A stretch of 64,000 nucleotides of DNA, taken from Piromyces finnis. Lineage: Eukaryota; Neocallimastigomycota; Neocallimastigomycetes; Neocallimastigales; Neocallimastigaceae. Below are positions 24,262 to 37,898 of this stretch, one piece after another. The notes under the pieces were generated by a model. It worked only from the letters and a program-made list of their open reading frames with translations. It was not told where the DNA came from and ran no database searches. The stretch covers positions 1 to 64,000 of the forward strand of contig MCFH01000030.1 in assembly GCA_002104945.1 (NCBI GenBank), in the 5' to 3' direction. The first letter of the stretch is position 1. Every line of letters begins with the position of its first letter. A program made the translations under genes and the position numbers.

Positions 24262-25775
24262 AGAAGTCAACTCCATCCTATCAACTGGTGTCAGCGAATT
24301 CTTTATAAAGTATAAAACATGTTATTACAATGAAATTAAATTATTTTTTTTTTAAGCTCGTTTTCGTATTACTTCATAATATTTTAATATATTATTTAAT
24401 AAACTTCTTAATTGTATTTATCTAATTTAATTAATAATATATAATCCTTGAATATATTTTATTTATTTAGTTAGTTAATCGAATTTATATTGTATCTTCA
24501 TATTAAAGAAGTCGACCTGACTCTATCCTTTAAAGAAAAGGTGTCATCGAATTATTTATTTAGTATAAAATTAAATTATTTTAAAAGTAATTTTAAATAT
24601 CAAATCATTTTCTAACTTCATTAAATTAAATTATATATTTCAAATTTTCAAGTTAAATTAATTTATAGTATTTTCAATTTAATTTATTATATACTATTTC
24701 CCAAAAAGATGTCGATCTGACTCTGTCCTCTAAAAAGGTGTCATCGAAATCTTATTATAATAAAGAATAATTTATTTATTTAGCTAACTTTACACATTTA
24801 TTACTTTTACTTTTATTGTAAAATTTTAATTCATTTCTTAATTTTAATTTATTATATACTATATCTAAAAGATGTCGCTCAGACTCTATCCTATCAAAAG
24901 GTGTCGAGCGAGGTCTTTTATGTATATAATAAATTCATTTCAAATTTACTTATTATATAATCAAATTTTAATTTGTTTTAATTATATATTCAATTTAATT
25001 TATTATATACAATATCTAAAGATGTCGCTCAGACTCTATCCTATCAAAAGGTGTCGAGCGAGGTCTTTTATAGTATATAATAAATTTATTTCAATAAGAT
25101 AACTTATTCCTCAACTACTTTTAATTAATAAATATCAAAATTTTAATTTTCATATTTCTCAATGTATTTTAAATAAATCTAAAATTATTATATACTACGT
25201 CTAAAAGATGTCGCTCAGACTCTATCCTATCAAAAGGTGTCGAGCGAGGTCTTTTATAATATATAATAAATATATTTCAATAAAATAACTTTTTCCAATA
25301 GGTGATATTTACATTTTAATTCACTTATTTCTCAATTTCATTTTAATTAATAAATATCAAAATTTTAATTTTCATATTTCTCAATATATTTTAAATAATT
25401 CTATAATTATTATATACCATGTTTAAAAGATGTCGCTCAGACTCTATCCTATCAAACGGTGTCGAGCGAGGTCTTTTAAGTATATAATAAGTTCATTTCA
25501 AAATAACAATTAATAATTCATTCAAATAAGTGAAATCAACATACTAATTCACTTATTTCTCAATATATTTAAATAATTTTAAAATTTTATTAACTTTTTC
25601 TTAATTTTCTTTCTTTTTAAATAAGTTTTAATTTTCTTACTTTGCAATTAATTTTTTGATTTAATTTACTCTTTTAATTGTATATATCCAATTTAATTTA
25701 TAATATACTATGTATAAAAGATGTCGCTCAGACTCTATCCTATCAAACGGTGTCGAGCGAGTTCTTTTTATAGTA
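24262..25775 (-). repeat. Array of eight structured hairpin repeats in N2
   Basis: Cores lie near 24262, 24505, 24712, 24869, 25018, 25201, 25428 and 25720, all read on the minus strand. Seven correspond to those in N1. One extra unit of about 220 bp (around 25260-25475) accounts for most of the length difference. Confidence 0.75.
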
Positions 25776-26327
25776 TATTATAATTAAATTTAATTTTAAA
25801 AGAGTTTCATCAATTTAAAAACAAGAGTATTTCATAAATATATTTCTATTAGTATTACAGATAGATTTTATATATAAAGATTTCATTGTTCCATACAGTA
25901 GAGTTACACTTATTCCAATTCCAATATAAAAAGGAAAGTTTCACAGAGTAGAAGTTCCACAAGCAAAGTTCCACGAGATTCGTTCAAAAGAATTCCACGA
26001 AGGAAGGATTTCACAAGGTAGTGTTCCACAAGTAGGTAAAAATTCCACAATTATAGTTCCACAAAGTAGTGTTTCACAAAATTTATTTAGAATTTCACAA
26101 AGTAGGGTAACACAAAATTAATGTTACACTGACAGAAGTTACACCATAAATAGTTCCACAAGGTAGGCTACTCAAGTAGACAAAAAAAAATTTCCGAAGA
26201 GAAAAAATTTCCGAAAAGTTCCAAATTTTCTACGGTAGCAATTCCCAATGTTGTAACTTCAGAAAATAAAAATTGTTTTATTATTAAATATAAAACGTGT
26301 TTTTTAATAAGAAAAGGTAATTGTTAT

Positions 26328-27120
26328 TGTAAAAGTATAAAATTTAAAACAGATTTTATACTTAAAACAAAACAATTTTTATTAACACAAAAATAAAAAA
26401 ATAAAACATTAAATTTTTATTTTAAAAAAAAAAACATTTTTATTTAAACTCTTAAAAATATTATTAACTATATAATAGTTAATAATTAAAAAATTGAAAA
26501 TAACAATTACATCGATTTAACAAATAAAAATTACATGTATTTATATTTTTTCATAATTATATTCTAATATATTATTCTATTTAAATAAACATATATTTAA
26601 TATAAAATAAACAAAACTAATTTAATTAAATAATAAAATAACAGAACTAAACTAAACTAATTCATTATACTTTTAATTCAATTTGAGTAAACTCAAAATT
26701 GAATAAAGCCCATGTATTTTCTATAAATTAATTTAATATTATCAATACTATTCTTAATATATTTCCTATTGAAATATAAATAAATCTATTTTTAAAACTA
26801 AGTTAAAATTATTAAACTATTCTAAATTTAAATAAAAAAGTATAATCTATTCTAAAACTAAATAAAAAGTATTTGAAAAATATTTTAATTATTTAAAATA
26901 TTTGAAATATTTAAATTTAATTAAAATTCTTTTATTCCTTAAACTTAAATATTTATCTTAATTTAAATTTAACGGAATTATTATAAAATAATTTATTATT
27001 AAATTATTCCATAAAATTTACTCAAAAATTTTATAATCAGTTTTACTAAATATTAATTTATTATTTAATAATTAATAATTAATTATTAAATAATCTAAAG
27101 ATATATATTATATCTTTACA
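26328..27120 (-). repeat. 5' LTR of N2
   Basis: A 793-bp copy of the N LTR. On the minus strand its 5' flank is TTTTAC. It truncates the family B pol after RNase H. Confidence 0.9.
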
Positions 27121-29812
27121 GTAAAATATTTTTTTATTCCTTCAGGTAGGTCTAAATCTCTTGGATTAAAATCAGACAAAATTGCATAAGCACAATTTAC
27201 TATTTCATCAGAATTTTTAGAAGGTAATCTTGAAAGGGCATCAGCAAAAACATTTTTCTTTCCTTTATCATATTTTAATTCAATTTTATATTTATTAAAT
27301 TCTTCAATCCATCTTGCATGTCTACCTTTTGATGGAATATTCTTTTTATAAAATCCCAGTAATGGTTTATGATCAGTAATTAATATGGTAGGATTTTTAT
27401 TACTTATAATATATTGACGAAATTGTAGAATTGCATAATAAATAGCTAATCCTTCAAGGTCAGTAACAGAATAATTCTTTTCTGAAGTAGATAAAGTACG
27501 ACTAATACAACAAATTGGATGTTCCAATTTGTCCCCCTCCACCTGTAAGAGTACAGCACCAATGCCATTAGTTGATGCATCAGTACGAATAATAAATTCT
27601 TTATTAAAATCAGGATAACTTAAAATAGGATCACTTAATAGACATTGTCGGATATCTTCAAAAGCATTATTACATTCTTGTGACCAAATATATTCTTGGT
27701 CTTTCTTTAATAAATTAAAAAGAGAGCTTGCTCTAATAGAAAAATTTTGAATAAACTTGCGGTAGTAACTAGCTAAACCTAGGAATGATCTTAGTTCATT
27801 AACATTTCTTGGAGCATTCCATAAGGCAATACTTTGAACTTTAGAAGGAACAGTTTTTAATCCATTAGGTGTAAGTACATGTCCTAGTACTTCTACCTTT
27901 TCTTGAAAGAATTTACATTTTTGTAAATTAAGAGAAAGATTATATTTAGATAATATTTCAAAAACTTGTTGTAAATGATAAAGATGTTCTTCAGGTGATT
28001 TAGAATAAACAACAATATCATCAATATAAACAAAAAGACATTTACCAATTAATGGTAAGAGAATCCTATTCATTTCTCGCTGGAAAGTAGCGGGAGCATT
28101 AGTTAAACCAAATGGCATTACTTTAAAATTATAATTACCAAATTTTGTTGTAAAAGCAGTTTTTTCAATATCATTTGGATTCATAGGAATTTGATGATAG
28201 CCAGAATATAAATCTAAAGCAGAAAATATTTTTGCACCATTAACAGAAGAAATTAATTCATCAATAAAAGGAAGTGCATAAGAATCCTTAATGGTAATTT
28301 CATTAAGTCTTCTATAATCAATACACATTCTCCATTTACCATTTTTCTTTTGTACAAGCAGAACTGGAAATGACCATGGAGAGTGAGAAGGAGTAATTAA
28401 ACCTTTATCAAGTAATGAAAGAATTTCACTTTTTAAAATATCAGCATGTTCCTTAGATAATTTATAAGGTTTTAATTTTATTGGTTTATTAGTAGTAGTA
28501 ATTATAGAATGAGGCTCTAGATCCGCAGTAGTTAATTGAGACATTGATGTAGCCATACAATTTTTATATTTATTTATAATATGTTCAAATTTTGATTTAA
28601 TATTATCAGGTGTTGAATTTAAAATTTCTTTTAATGTATCTTGAAATTCTTGGTTTTCTTCTTTTGAAATAATTATAGAATTCATCAAAGGAATATCATT
28701 AATATCATTATCATTACTATTGATAATATTTGTAATTTTCTTTAAACCTTTTTTTGTTTTTTGATATATATAATCATCATCAGGGTCAATAAATAAACGG
28801 TATTTCTTTTGAATACCTCTTCCAAAAATTATATCAAATTATGGGTTACTTTGTTCTATAATATAAAATTTTTCTAAAATAGTACAACAATTATTAATAT
28901 TTATTTTTAAAGTAGTAAAAATATTTGTAGGAACAGTAGTACCATTAGCAATAGTTATATTTTGTTCCTCATCACTTTTTTCAATATTTTTATTAGATAA
29001 TTTATTAAAACCATTTGTAGTAATGATATTGACGTTTGCGCCAGTATCATAAAGAATTTTTAAATATTTTCCATCTATATCACCAATTATTAATGGAATA
29101 TTAGAGTTATTAAAGGAGTACATCACTTTTTCAATTTTAGGTTTACATCCTTGTTCTAATTCTTTTCTAAGTGATGGACTAGCAGAAAGTAATTGGGAAA
29201 GACTTATTTTTGGATATAAATTATTTGCTTCTTTAATTATACTAAATTTATCTTTGGTTTTTAACATTTGTATTTCTGTCATATTTCTTTTTGTGGTTAC
29301 TTTGGTTTTGACAGAATTTTTCTTTACTTTTACATCACTTGTTTCATTATTATTTTTAAAAGTTTCTTCATTGGTAGAATCATTAGAGTTATTAATTTCA
29401 ATAGGTTGGATATGTTCTTTTGTATTAGTAACTTCTTCTAAAGGTATTTCATTTGTATTATTTTGTTCTTCTTCACTTTCTATTTCTATTTCTTCATTTG
29501 GGGTTTCTTCCATAACTTCATCTTTATCTTCGCTAATTTTTCTTCTACGAGTATCTCTAATAGCCTTCTTTTGTTGTTTTAAATTCCTAATATTAGGTTG
29601 GTTAAGTATTGAGGGTTTGACAATACTTTTATTATTTGGTGATATTTTATTTTTATCTAATGTTTTAACATTTATTTTCTTCTTTTGAGCCGCATTAATA
29701 GAATAATTATTTTCATTAGAGATATTGGAATTTATTTGTGCTTCTTGTGTATTTTGTGAACTATTTGCAATTTTAGTTTTTATGGGAGATTGCTTACTCC
29801 CATTATTTAGTT
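27121..29812 (-). pseudogene. Family B pol: protease, RT and RNase H, with a nonsense codon
   Basis: Pol is entered by -1 frameshifting at the end of gag (heptamer 29810-29816). A lysine/serine/asparagine-rich spacer leads to an aspartic protease with the active site LYDTGANV (about 29030-29060). One in-frame TAA at 28839-28841 breaks the protease C-terminus, just before an FDIIFGRG block. Then come RT, with MPFGLTNAPATF and YIDD, and RNase H, with RTDAS and TDHKPL. The frame runs into the N2 LTR at 27120. Its integrase continuation is at 7929-9090 on the plus strand. Apart from the one stop and the split, the gene looks well preserved, so inactivation is recent. The ATG at 28688 is internal. 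Confidence 0.9.
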
Positions 29813-30775
29813 TAAATGATTGTATTCATCATCTAATTCTGGACAATCATTCGTAGTATGACCTATTCTTTTACAATTTAAGCAAACATTAATTTTTAGG
29901 TCCGCAAGCTTTTGAGTTATTTCTTTTAACTCATCATCATTATTTTGTGGGTATTTTAAGGTACTTTTTCTTTGCTCAACGTTTTGATTAATATTATTAA
30001 ATCTTGAATAATTATTGTTATCATTATTGTAGTTATTATTTTGAATATTACTATTATAATTATTATTTCTGTAGTTATTAGTATAATTTCTATTATTATA
30101 ATTTTTAAAACTATTTTGAGTAGTGTTATTGTTATTCATTCGGTTATAACTATTAAATTTATTTGAATATGCTCTATCATTATTTCTTTGAGTATTATTA
30201 TCATTTGGAGACCTTCTAGAATTAATGGAAGTTCTTATTTTTGGTCTATTTTCTTCAACTATATTGAAAATTTTCTCTTTCTTAATAGTAATGTTTCTGG
30301 CTTCTTCTAAACTTTTTGGTTCAGCTTCTAAAAGTGCTTCGTAAGTTTTAGTAAGGTTTCTAAAAGCATTAATATAGTAGGACAATATGATTTCATTTGA
30401 CATTTTTAAGTTTGTTTTATTTATTACAGAGTCAAATTTAATATTGAATTCAGATACACTTTCATTTTTCTTTATTGTAATAGTAGACAATTCTAATAAT
30501 CTAGAATTCTTTGGTACTGAACCCTTAAAATGACTTTTAAGATTTTTGATGATGGTATTATAATCATCTGGTGTTTCTTTATTTAATGCATTAACTACAA
30601 TTGTTCTAGCGGTACCTGTAGTTAATGATATAAGATATTCTAACTTTTCTTGTTCTGGTATCTTATATAAATTACACCAATGTTTAAAAGAAAATTCCCA
30701 ATCATCAAATTCAACCTTTGTTGAACCCAAAATAGGTATTCTATTAAAGGTGATACCTTTAGTAGTATTATCCAT
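29807..30775 (-). CDS. Family B gag
   Basis: This 322-residue Ty3-type Gag starts with ATG at 30775, the first ATG after the leader. The N-terminal 170 residues look like a capsid domain with FDDWEFSFKHWCNLY and the retrotransposon-gag LEEARNITIKKEK pattern. A long asparagine/tyrosine-rich linker follows. One CCHC knuckle (CLNCKRIGHTTNDC) lies about 20 residues before the C-terminus. The stop at 29807-29809 immediately follows TTTAAAC, a canonical -1 slip site, and pol lies in the -1 frame. Gag itself is intact. Confidence 0.9.
   Translation of the reverse strand: MDNTTKGITFNRIPILGSTKVEFDDWEFSFKHWCNLYKIPEQEKLEYLISLTTGTARTIVVNALNKETPDDYNTIIKNLKSHFKGSVPKNSRLLELSTITIKKNESVSEFNIKFDSVINKTNLKMSNEIILSYYINAFRNLTKTYEALLEAEPKSLEEARNITIKKEKIFNIVEENRPKIRTSINSRRSPNDNNTQRNNDRAYSNKFNSYNRMNNNNTTQNSFKNYNNRNYTNNYRNNNYNSNIQNNNYNNDNNNYSRFNNINQNVEQRKSTLKYPQNNDDELKEITQKLADLKINVCLNCKRIGHTTNDCPELDDEYNHLN
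29810..29816 (-). promoter_or_regulatory. -1 frameshift site between gag and pol of B
   Basis: On the minus strand T TTA AAC in the gag frame is directly followed by the TAA stop. The pol frame is open through and beyond this point in -1. The heptamer fits the X XXY YYZ rule. Confidence 0.75.
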
Positions 30776-32143
30776 TATTACTTTTTATTTTTATTTTATT
30801 TAATTTTATTTTAATATTTTATTTAAAAGTTTTAATTTTATTTGTTTATAATAAGTACAATAATATATTTTTATTTACAATTATTTTTATTTATACTGAA
30901 TTTTTTTTATTTACAATAATATAATTTTATTTACAAGTATTTAGTATTATTTACAATAATTTGTTCACAATAAAATAATTTTATTTACAGATATTTTTTT
31001 TTTTATAAAGGATATTAGGTTTTTTTTTTTTATTAATAAAATATACTCTTATATAATGTAGTATGATAGAGAGCAATTTAGTTGTTATGTGTAGACAGTT
31101 ATTTTAATTTTATTGTTATTAGGGAACTTTATTCTTGAGAAAATTTTATTAACGTTATGAGTATATTTTATTTATATCAAATTTTTTTTATATATTAGTA
31201 TTGTTATTTATAAAGAATAGTTGTTTTTAATGTAAGGTATATATATATATTTTTTTTTATTATTACAAAGCAGAAAGATAATATTGATTATGTTGTTATA
31301 GTACCTTCAGAGTACCCGACAGTTTCGTCACCGTGCCTTTCGACCTCCACTAACTAACCGTCATAAATATTAAGTGGTGTAATATTTACTTATTAGTTAG
31401 CGCTCTACTCCCCCACGATATGTGATAAAACTGCACTCTTACTAACTTACTATAAAACACTTTAATTATCTCAGTAATTAATTAACCGAAAAGATAAACA
31501 AAAGTTATTTTTCGCTGAAAATTAACTAAAAAGACAACTCAATATTATTGCTTTTATTATTTGAAATTTATAACAATACTTTTAATTTTATTTAACCGAT
31601 GATTATATTTTATAATTTTTATTAAATAATTTTTATCTTTAATTTATAAATTATAATTATTAATTTATAATTATAATTTATGTATTTCTTTTTCTTTTAA
31701 AAAAAAATAATTAAATATAAAACTTTATTTACAGGATTTATTTTTCGCTTTTTAGTGCCTTACAACAATTTAATTAACCGGCAAAAGCTACTAACTAGAG
31801 GTGATATACTAGACCTCAAAATAAATTTAAACTATATATTTTTATGTCGCTTTACCTTCACGACAAACCTTTAGCCTTCGGTGACTAAAGTTCCTTATTC
31901 GCCAGAGTTCACAAAAGTATTCAACTTGAGAGTCCTGTATTGCGTGCTTTTTATCACACTAACAATCCCTTCCCCCAAGTAAGCGTGCTATTCACACTCG
32001 TCCTACTTTTACAAATACTTCAGTGATTAACAGCTATAGTTTCTAACCAACTGAAACTAGTTAATTATACACTGAAACTCTGTATATGAGCTCTATACGC
32101 TCCTAGTATATTTTTACAAGTATTTTTATTTATAAAGTTTTAT

Positions 32144-32191
<48 letters not shown>

Positions 32192-32389
32192 GTTTGTTTG
32201 GTGTATATATATTTTTATATATATATACTTAAATCTTTATTTATTATTATTTTGATTTATTTTTATTTTATATTTATTTTTATGTGTATATATCTAATGT
32301 ATATATACCTATTTTATTATTATAATTAATTCTTTCAACTATCTTATTTATAATATTATCAATCTATTTATCTAATAATTTTTCTATAC

Positions 32390-32426
<37 letters not shown>

Positions 32427-32785
32427 CTTTTCTTATTTAAAATATCTATATATTTTATCTAATATATAATGTTTATATATCAATTTACTATATTAATACT
32501 ATACTATTAAGTATTATAATTTATTTATTTTATTTTAATATTGATTTAATAATATTTAAATAATATTTCAATATTGAATATTGATTTATTATTTTAATAT
32601 TATTTTATTATTTAATAAGTTATAATTTCTAAATAGATAAAATATTGAGAATATTTAACTATTCTATTAACTATCTATTCTATACTATTATAACTTAATT
32701 ATTTAATTAATTTCATAGAATATTTTACTATTCTATATGAAATTTTTATATAAAGAAAATTTATATATTTACCTTATTTTGATTC
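30776..32785 (-). other. 2-kb leader of element B
   Basis: This untranslated leader lies between the primer site and gag. Roughly 31290-32110 is less AT-rich than its surroundings. Poly-T tracts lie at 32150-32190 and 32390-32420. No credible open frame and no hairpin of the A/N type were found. Confidence 0.6.
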
Positions 32786-32802
32786 TCCGGTTCGAAGGAC
32801 CA
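32786..32802 (-). other. tRNA-Tyr-type primer-binding site of B
   Basis: On the minus strand the site begins TGG one base after the 5' LTR. Its complement, TCCGGTTCGAAGGACCA, has the form of a eukaryotic tRNA-Tyr 3' end (acceptor TCGAAGG, discriminator A, CCA). The tRNA identity comes from my knowledge of tRNA-Tyr and was not checked against this genome. Confidence 0.7.
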
Positions 32803-32803
32803 T

Positions 32804-33594
32804 TGATATAATTTGATAATAATCTTAATTTTGAATTTTACTTCAAAAAGTGATTATTATATTATATCTTGAGTTATAACTATATAAGTTATATGGATTA
32901 GAATTTAAAATTGTTTTTATAAAGATTAATAAAATTGTTTTATTAAAAACACTAAATTGTTTTATTAGAAACACTCGTTTTTCTAATATTTAAATATTTA
33001 AAATTTTATTTAATTAATTATAAAAGTGATTATTAAAATTATAATATTTCTTTATTAATAATAATAATAATGATTAAAATAAGAATATTTACATGTATTT
33101 ATATTTTCTTTTAGATTTAAACTATTTACATTAAAACAATAAAATTAATAACTATTTACAATAAAAGTAATAAAAGTAATTAGAAATAACAATAAAAGAA
33201 ATAATTAAAAGTTAAAGAATATAAAAAGTTGTTTATTTTACAATTAATTAAAGTAATAATTATTTTTAATGTTTTAATAAAGGTGTTTAATTATATTATT
33301 TTATAACATGAATTATTATATTTGTTTACTTTTAAAGTGTAATTTACTAACGAAGTTATTAAACATTTAATTTAACAATTAATTTAACAAAAGTTATATA
33401 TTTTGATCTCGATTAATTAAAGTTTATTATTTTCTTTCAATAATCAAAATATATGCAGTGTTTAGGATTAATTTTATTTAAGAATTTTGGTAAAGTACTT
33501 AATTAAACTATAACTTGTTTTAAGTTACTTTTAGGGTTAACTTAAAAATCAGGTTTAATAATAATTTTATATTTATTAATTTCATTATTTATCA
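32804..33594 (-). repeat. 5' LTR of element B
   Basis: A 791-bp inverted partner of 9104-9894, apparently identical. AAAA (33595-33598) separates it from LTR C. Confidence 0.88.
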
Positions 33595-33598
33595 AAAA

Positions 33599-34161
33599 TG
33601 ATAAATAATTAAATTTATAAATTATAAATTAATAATAATAATAATAATAATAATTAAAATATAGATAAAAATTTAAAATATTTAACATGTATAAAATTAT
33701 TAAATTAAAAATTATAAATGTAAACTTTTTGTTTATTTAATTGTTTATTTCTTTTTAAATTAAATAGTTTATATTTGTTTATAATTATATCTTAAAATAA
33801 TAATTTTGTATAAATAGTGATAGAATTACTTATTTTTAAAAATGTTCCTAATAATCCAGAAAAATTAGATAATAATATTAAATTTATTAAAATAATACTT
33901 ATAATTATATTCATATACATACCGAGATGTATTAATAACAAAATATATATATATTTAATAATACTAGAGTTATTAAATATCAAAATTTATAATTAAATAA
34001 ACATTATTTTATAAAACTAACTAATACTTGAAAATGAACAAGTATAAAAATCATTTATTTTTATTTTCTTTATTTTTATTTATTAAATATTTTTTTTAGA
34101 TACAAATATTATCACTTTCTATATTCATTTATGGAACTAAGATAATATTTACTACGTATCA
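33599..34161 (+). repeat. Solo LTR C
   Basis: A 563-bp copy of the C unit (TGATAAATAATT ... CTACGTATCA) with a short AAT tract. It is followed by AAA and LTR E, repeating the C-E order seen at 13504-15373. Confidence 0.78.
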
Positions 34162-34164
34162 AAA

Positions 34165-35260
34165 TGATGCGTTGACCGATATATTTTTGAATAATATAAT
34201 ATTTTTAATAAATAATAAATTCTAATATTTATGATGAAACAATAAATTTAAAATAAAATAAAATATGTTTTATAATTAACAAATAAATCACTCAAAAACT
34301 CGAAAATAAACTCTTTTTATTATGTTTAAATTATCTCTTTATTATATTTATAATTTATTTATTGTCTATTTATTGTCCCCCCTTTATAAAGAAGAATTTT
34401 ATCTTCCTTTTATACATTTTCATTTATTACAGGTATTATTATTTTTAACTATTAAATGCTATTATAACTATTGTTATTATTTATTAAAATTAAAAGAATA
34501 AATTAAAATTATGTCTTAGTATTATAAAATATTATAGAATATTACTTATTTGATTTTCTTATTACTTCAAAATGTTTAAATTTAGAAAAATTATTATAAA
34601 TTATCATTGACTATCATTAAATGTATAATACCTTGAATAAAATAATTAAAATTTAAAATTAAAATAATATTAAAATAAAATTAAAATAAAATTAAAATAA
34701 AAATTTAACAAAATTAAAATATTAAAAGTATCAATTATTATAAACACTCATTTTATACAGAAACATAAAAGAGTTCTGTATTTTATCTTTGGAATTGTTA
34801 TTATTGTTCTATTTCCAGGTTTTAAGTTTATCACTTTTAGTAATAATTACTCAATTAGTTATTTTTTTAATTTATATATATAATTTTAAAAGAATTTCTA
34901 AAGAACACTTGAATAAAACACTAGAATTAATAATTTGATGTATATCATTTTATTTTTAGTTTATTTATTCATTTTTATTTATTTATTATTATTTTATTAT
35001 TTTAGTACATTATTGGATTAAGTCGTTTTATTTTATTTAATAATTTATTTTATTATTATCACTATTAGGTCGTTTTTACTCAGAATTTATTATATAATAA
35101 AGATAATATTATTTATTTAAAGAAAGGGTTATATTTTCATAAAATTATTATTCATTCATCTTTAAGGGTTATTATTGTTTATTTTTATTATAAGTTACTA
35201 TGGGTTAAGTCGTGTTTATTCAGCTAGTTTTTATCATGTTTTTATGTGAGTAGCGTATCA
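34165..35260 (+). repeat. Solo LTR E
   Basis: A 1.1-kb unit near-identical to 14258-15373. It is followed by AAAA and LTR F1. No coding content. Confidence 0.78.
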
Positions 35261-35264
35261 AAAA

Positions 35265-37894
35265 TGCTACGGTTCAAATAAGATATCACAAAACACTTGA
35301 ATAGTTATAAAAATAAAAATTTATTTAATTTTAATTTTTATTCATTTAATTTATTTTTGATTTTTCAATTTTTAAAATTTTTCTCAAAAATCCTCGTACT
35401 TTTTCCAACTATCCATTATTTTAAATTTAATGGTTTTGGATAGCTAAGGATTTAAATTGATTTCATTCATAATATATGGATCATTCACTGTAACATATAT
35501 TAATTAAATCCTTAATATATATTATGAATAATCTCTTAATATTTGAATAGAAAAATTTTTAATTTATAATTAATAAATTTTTAATTTATGATATGTGTAA
35601 CATTTTTGCATATCATATATTATATATTTAATTATGACATATAATAAAATTATATTATTCAATTAATTATGCCCTTTTTTAGACATAAATAATAATTTTT
35701 CTGTCGAGGTATCTTCTGTTTTGTGTGTAACAGTTGCCTCTTTTAGTAAAAATTATAATTAAATTCTATGTCATAATTTCAAATTATAAAATATTATACA
35801 ATAAAGTTAATTAATAAAATAAACCTTAAATAATAATAAAATACCTATAACTATTTTAATAATAAAATTTTGTAAAATTTTATAAGTATAAAATATTATA
35901 AGTAATTATACTAATACTAATAATAAAGGTCTTAAATAACTATATACAAATAATATAACTATATAATAAAAATATTAATAATTACTAGAAAAATGTATAA
36001 AAATTATATATTATAATTTTTATATTTTAAAAATAGAGTTAAACACTAGTAAGGAATATAAATAGTTGAAGGTTAAATGTCAAAATCACAATTCATGAAA
36101 TTTGACATTTCATGAAATTTCATAATTTTGAATTAATAGTTAAATTAATTAAAATATTAATTTAATAATATTTTACTAATAATAGTTTATTTAATATAAA
36201 TATTAATTGGAAAGCTATTTATTATCCGGAGATAAATAGAGTGTAACAATTAATTAATATTAAACAAACCAATTAGTAAAATAAGATTCATTTAAATAAT
36301 TATTAATATTATTTTTAACAACTTATTAATATCGATATTTAAAGAAAATTATATTATTATTACTATTATATTTTATTAATATTTATATTTATATTATTAT
36401 ACATGTATAACTTAAATTATATTATTATTATACTTTATTAATATCAACATTATATTAAAAATGAAGTATAAATAAGTTGAACAAAGAACAACTTTAAGAA
36501 GTTCTTTGTGAGATTATTATACTCATTTTTATATAGTAAATTCAATATTTAAAATTAATAATTATCATTTACTTATATTATAAAAATTAAATAAAATATT
36601 TCTTAAAAAACTATATTTATTACTCTTTTATTTATAAAAATTTATTATTTACTATATAATTAAGCCTATCCTAACCTAGTAGACTTAATTATAATTCTAA
36701 ATCCACTCTAACTCTTGACATTAAATGTTAAGTTTTTGGGTTTGGTTATGCGGCCAGGTCAGAATGTTATTAATTATATAGTAAAAATGTTTTTTAAGAA
36801 ATTAAATTTAATTATAAAATAACACCTTAAACTCCCAAATGAAAAATGAAAAATTTATATTTACTTTAAAATAACTTTTTATAAATTTTTTATTTATTTA
36901 ATAATAATATAAATGATATTATAAGTAACTATATAATTAAGATTATAACTATAATCTTTACAAAGAATTAAAATCGAATTCAATTCATTCTCTTTTATAT
37001 TCTTTGTTCAGATTATTAAATTGATATTAATAAGAATAAAGTATTACATGTAATATATTAGTAATATAATTAAATAAGTAATAAGATTGTTTGTTTGTTT
37101 GTTTGTTTGTTTGTCATGACATAAAATAAAATAAACATATGATTAATCATTTAAACAGTTGATCCTAATTAGTAATTATAAAAACTATTCAATTAATAAT
37201 TCATCATTATTAATTGATATTACCATAACATATTTGTTATAACTAAATAATTATTATTTTCAAAATTATTTCTAATAAAACTTGCCGTTAACCTATTTTA
37301 TAATAATTAAGATTATTTAATTTATAGGTATTAACTGTTACACCTAAATGGGTCTAGTTCTATTTTTAGTAACAATCGTTATCATTAATTAAATTAATAT
37401 AACTAAAATTCCTATTGATATATTTTTAATTTCATCAAGTCATAAGAAATATTTATGATCCATACTTGATATCATATTGATTTTAATTTACCTAATAAAA
37501 TCTTTAAATGATCATAACTTCCTTAAATGATCAGTTAGAAGGACCGCGATTGTACCAAATTGTAGCTTTCTTCCTAAGCTTTCCAATAAACCTAGTTTCA
37601 TCACCGTAGCGATCGTTTTTGGCGAGTTACACCTTATTTCGTACTTGCTTATTTTTGGTTAAGGGTTATAGTATATTGATATTAAATTTTTGAAATCATA
37701 ACCCTTTCACTGAATCAAAATTTAAAAGGTGACTTTTAAAAGTGTTTTAAAATAATTATTGAAATTATTTAATTATAATTATTATGTTTAATTAATTATA
37801 GATATTATCTGAATTTGTTTTAAATCCAGTTAATATCTTCACATTAAATCCTAAAATTCTAGCTAATTCAACTATTTATGTTCATTCCTTAACA
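35265..37894 (-). repeat. Solo LTR F1, split by insertion L
   Basis: The outer parts (35265-36077 and 37844-37894) match the F LTRs at 37899-38757 and 44076-44934 with small differences. The middle is element L. F1 is therefore an older solo copy of the F family, one step further out from the tRNA genes. Confidence 0.85.
36078..37843. mobile_element. Insertion L (1.77 kb) inside LTR F1
   Basis: Ends are TGTCAAAATC and TATCTTCACA, with TTAAA duplicated on both sides (36073-36077 and 37844-37848). No coding frame is credible. It contains a (GTTT)n run near 37088 and somewhat GC-richer segments near 36660-36770 and 37540-37640. It may be a large solo LTR or a small non-autonomous LTR element; no internal long terminal repeat was evident. 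Confidence 0.7.
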
Positions 37895-37898
37895 AAAA

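Larger units (their letters stand above)
20773..27120 (-). mobile_element. Non-coding LTR element N, copy 2 (inverted)
   Basis: This is the reverse complement of N1 over its whole length: 3' LTR 20773-21563, 5' LTR 26328-27120, primer site 26317-26327. It is 6348 bp against 6127 in N1, largely because it has eight rather than seven hairpin units. There is no gag or pol coding. Flanks are CATTA (20768-20772) and GTAAAA (27121-27126). Neither matches the other, but each matches a flank of N1. Independent insertion sites show two retrotransposition events, not one segmental duplication. Confidence 0.85.

Noticed and set aside
28688-28838. Start of a separate RT gene at ATG 28688 in element B
   Set aside because: The frame is the same as the protease frame across a single TAA, so this is one pol with a nonsense codon.
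29254-29688. 144-codon plus-strand frame over the B pol spacer
   Set aside because: Opposite-strand shadow of the pol frame.
32360-32760. Second LTR or a small element in the B leader
   Set aside because: Short AT-rich palindromic runs only; no TG...CA pair or duplication found.
33792-33983. 63-codon minus-strand frame in LTR C
   Set aside because: Not conserved in length in the other C copies, and hydrophobic AT-rich translation only.
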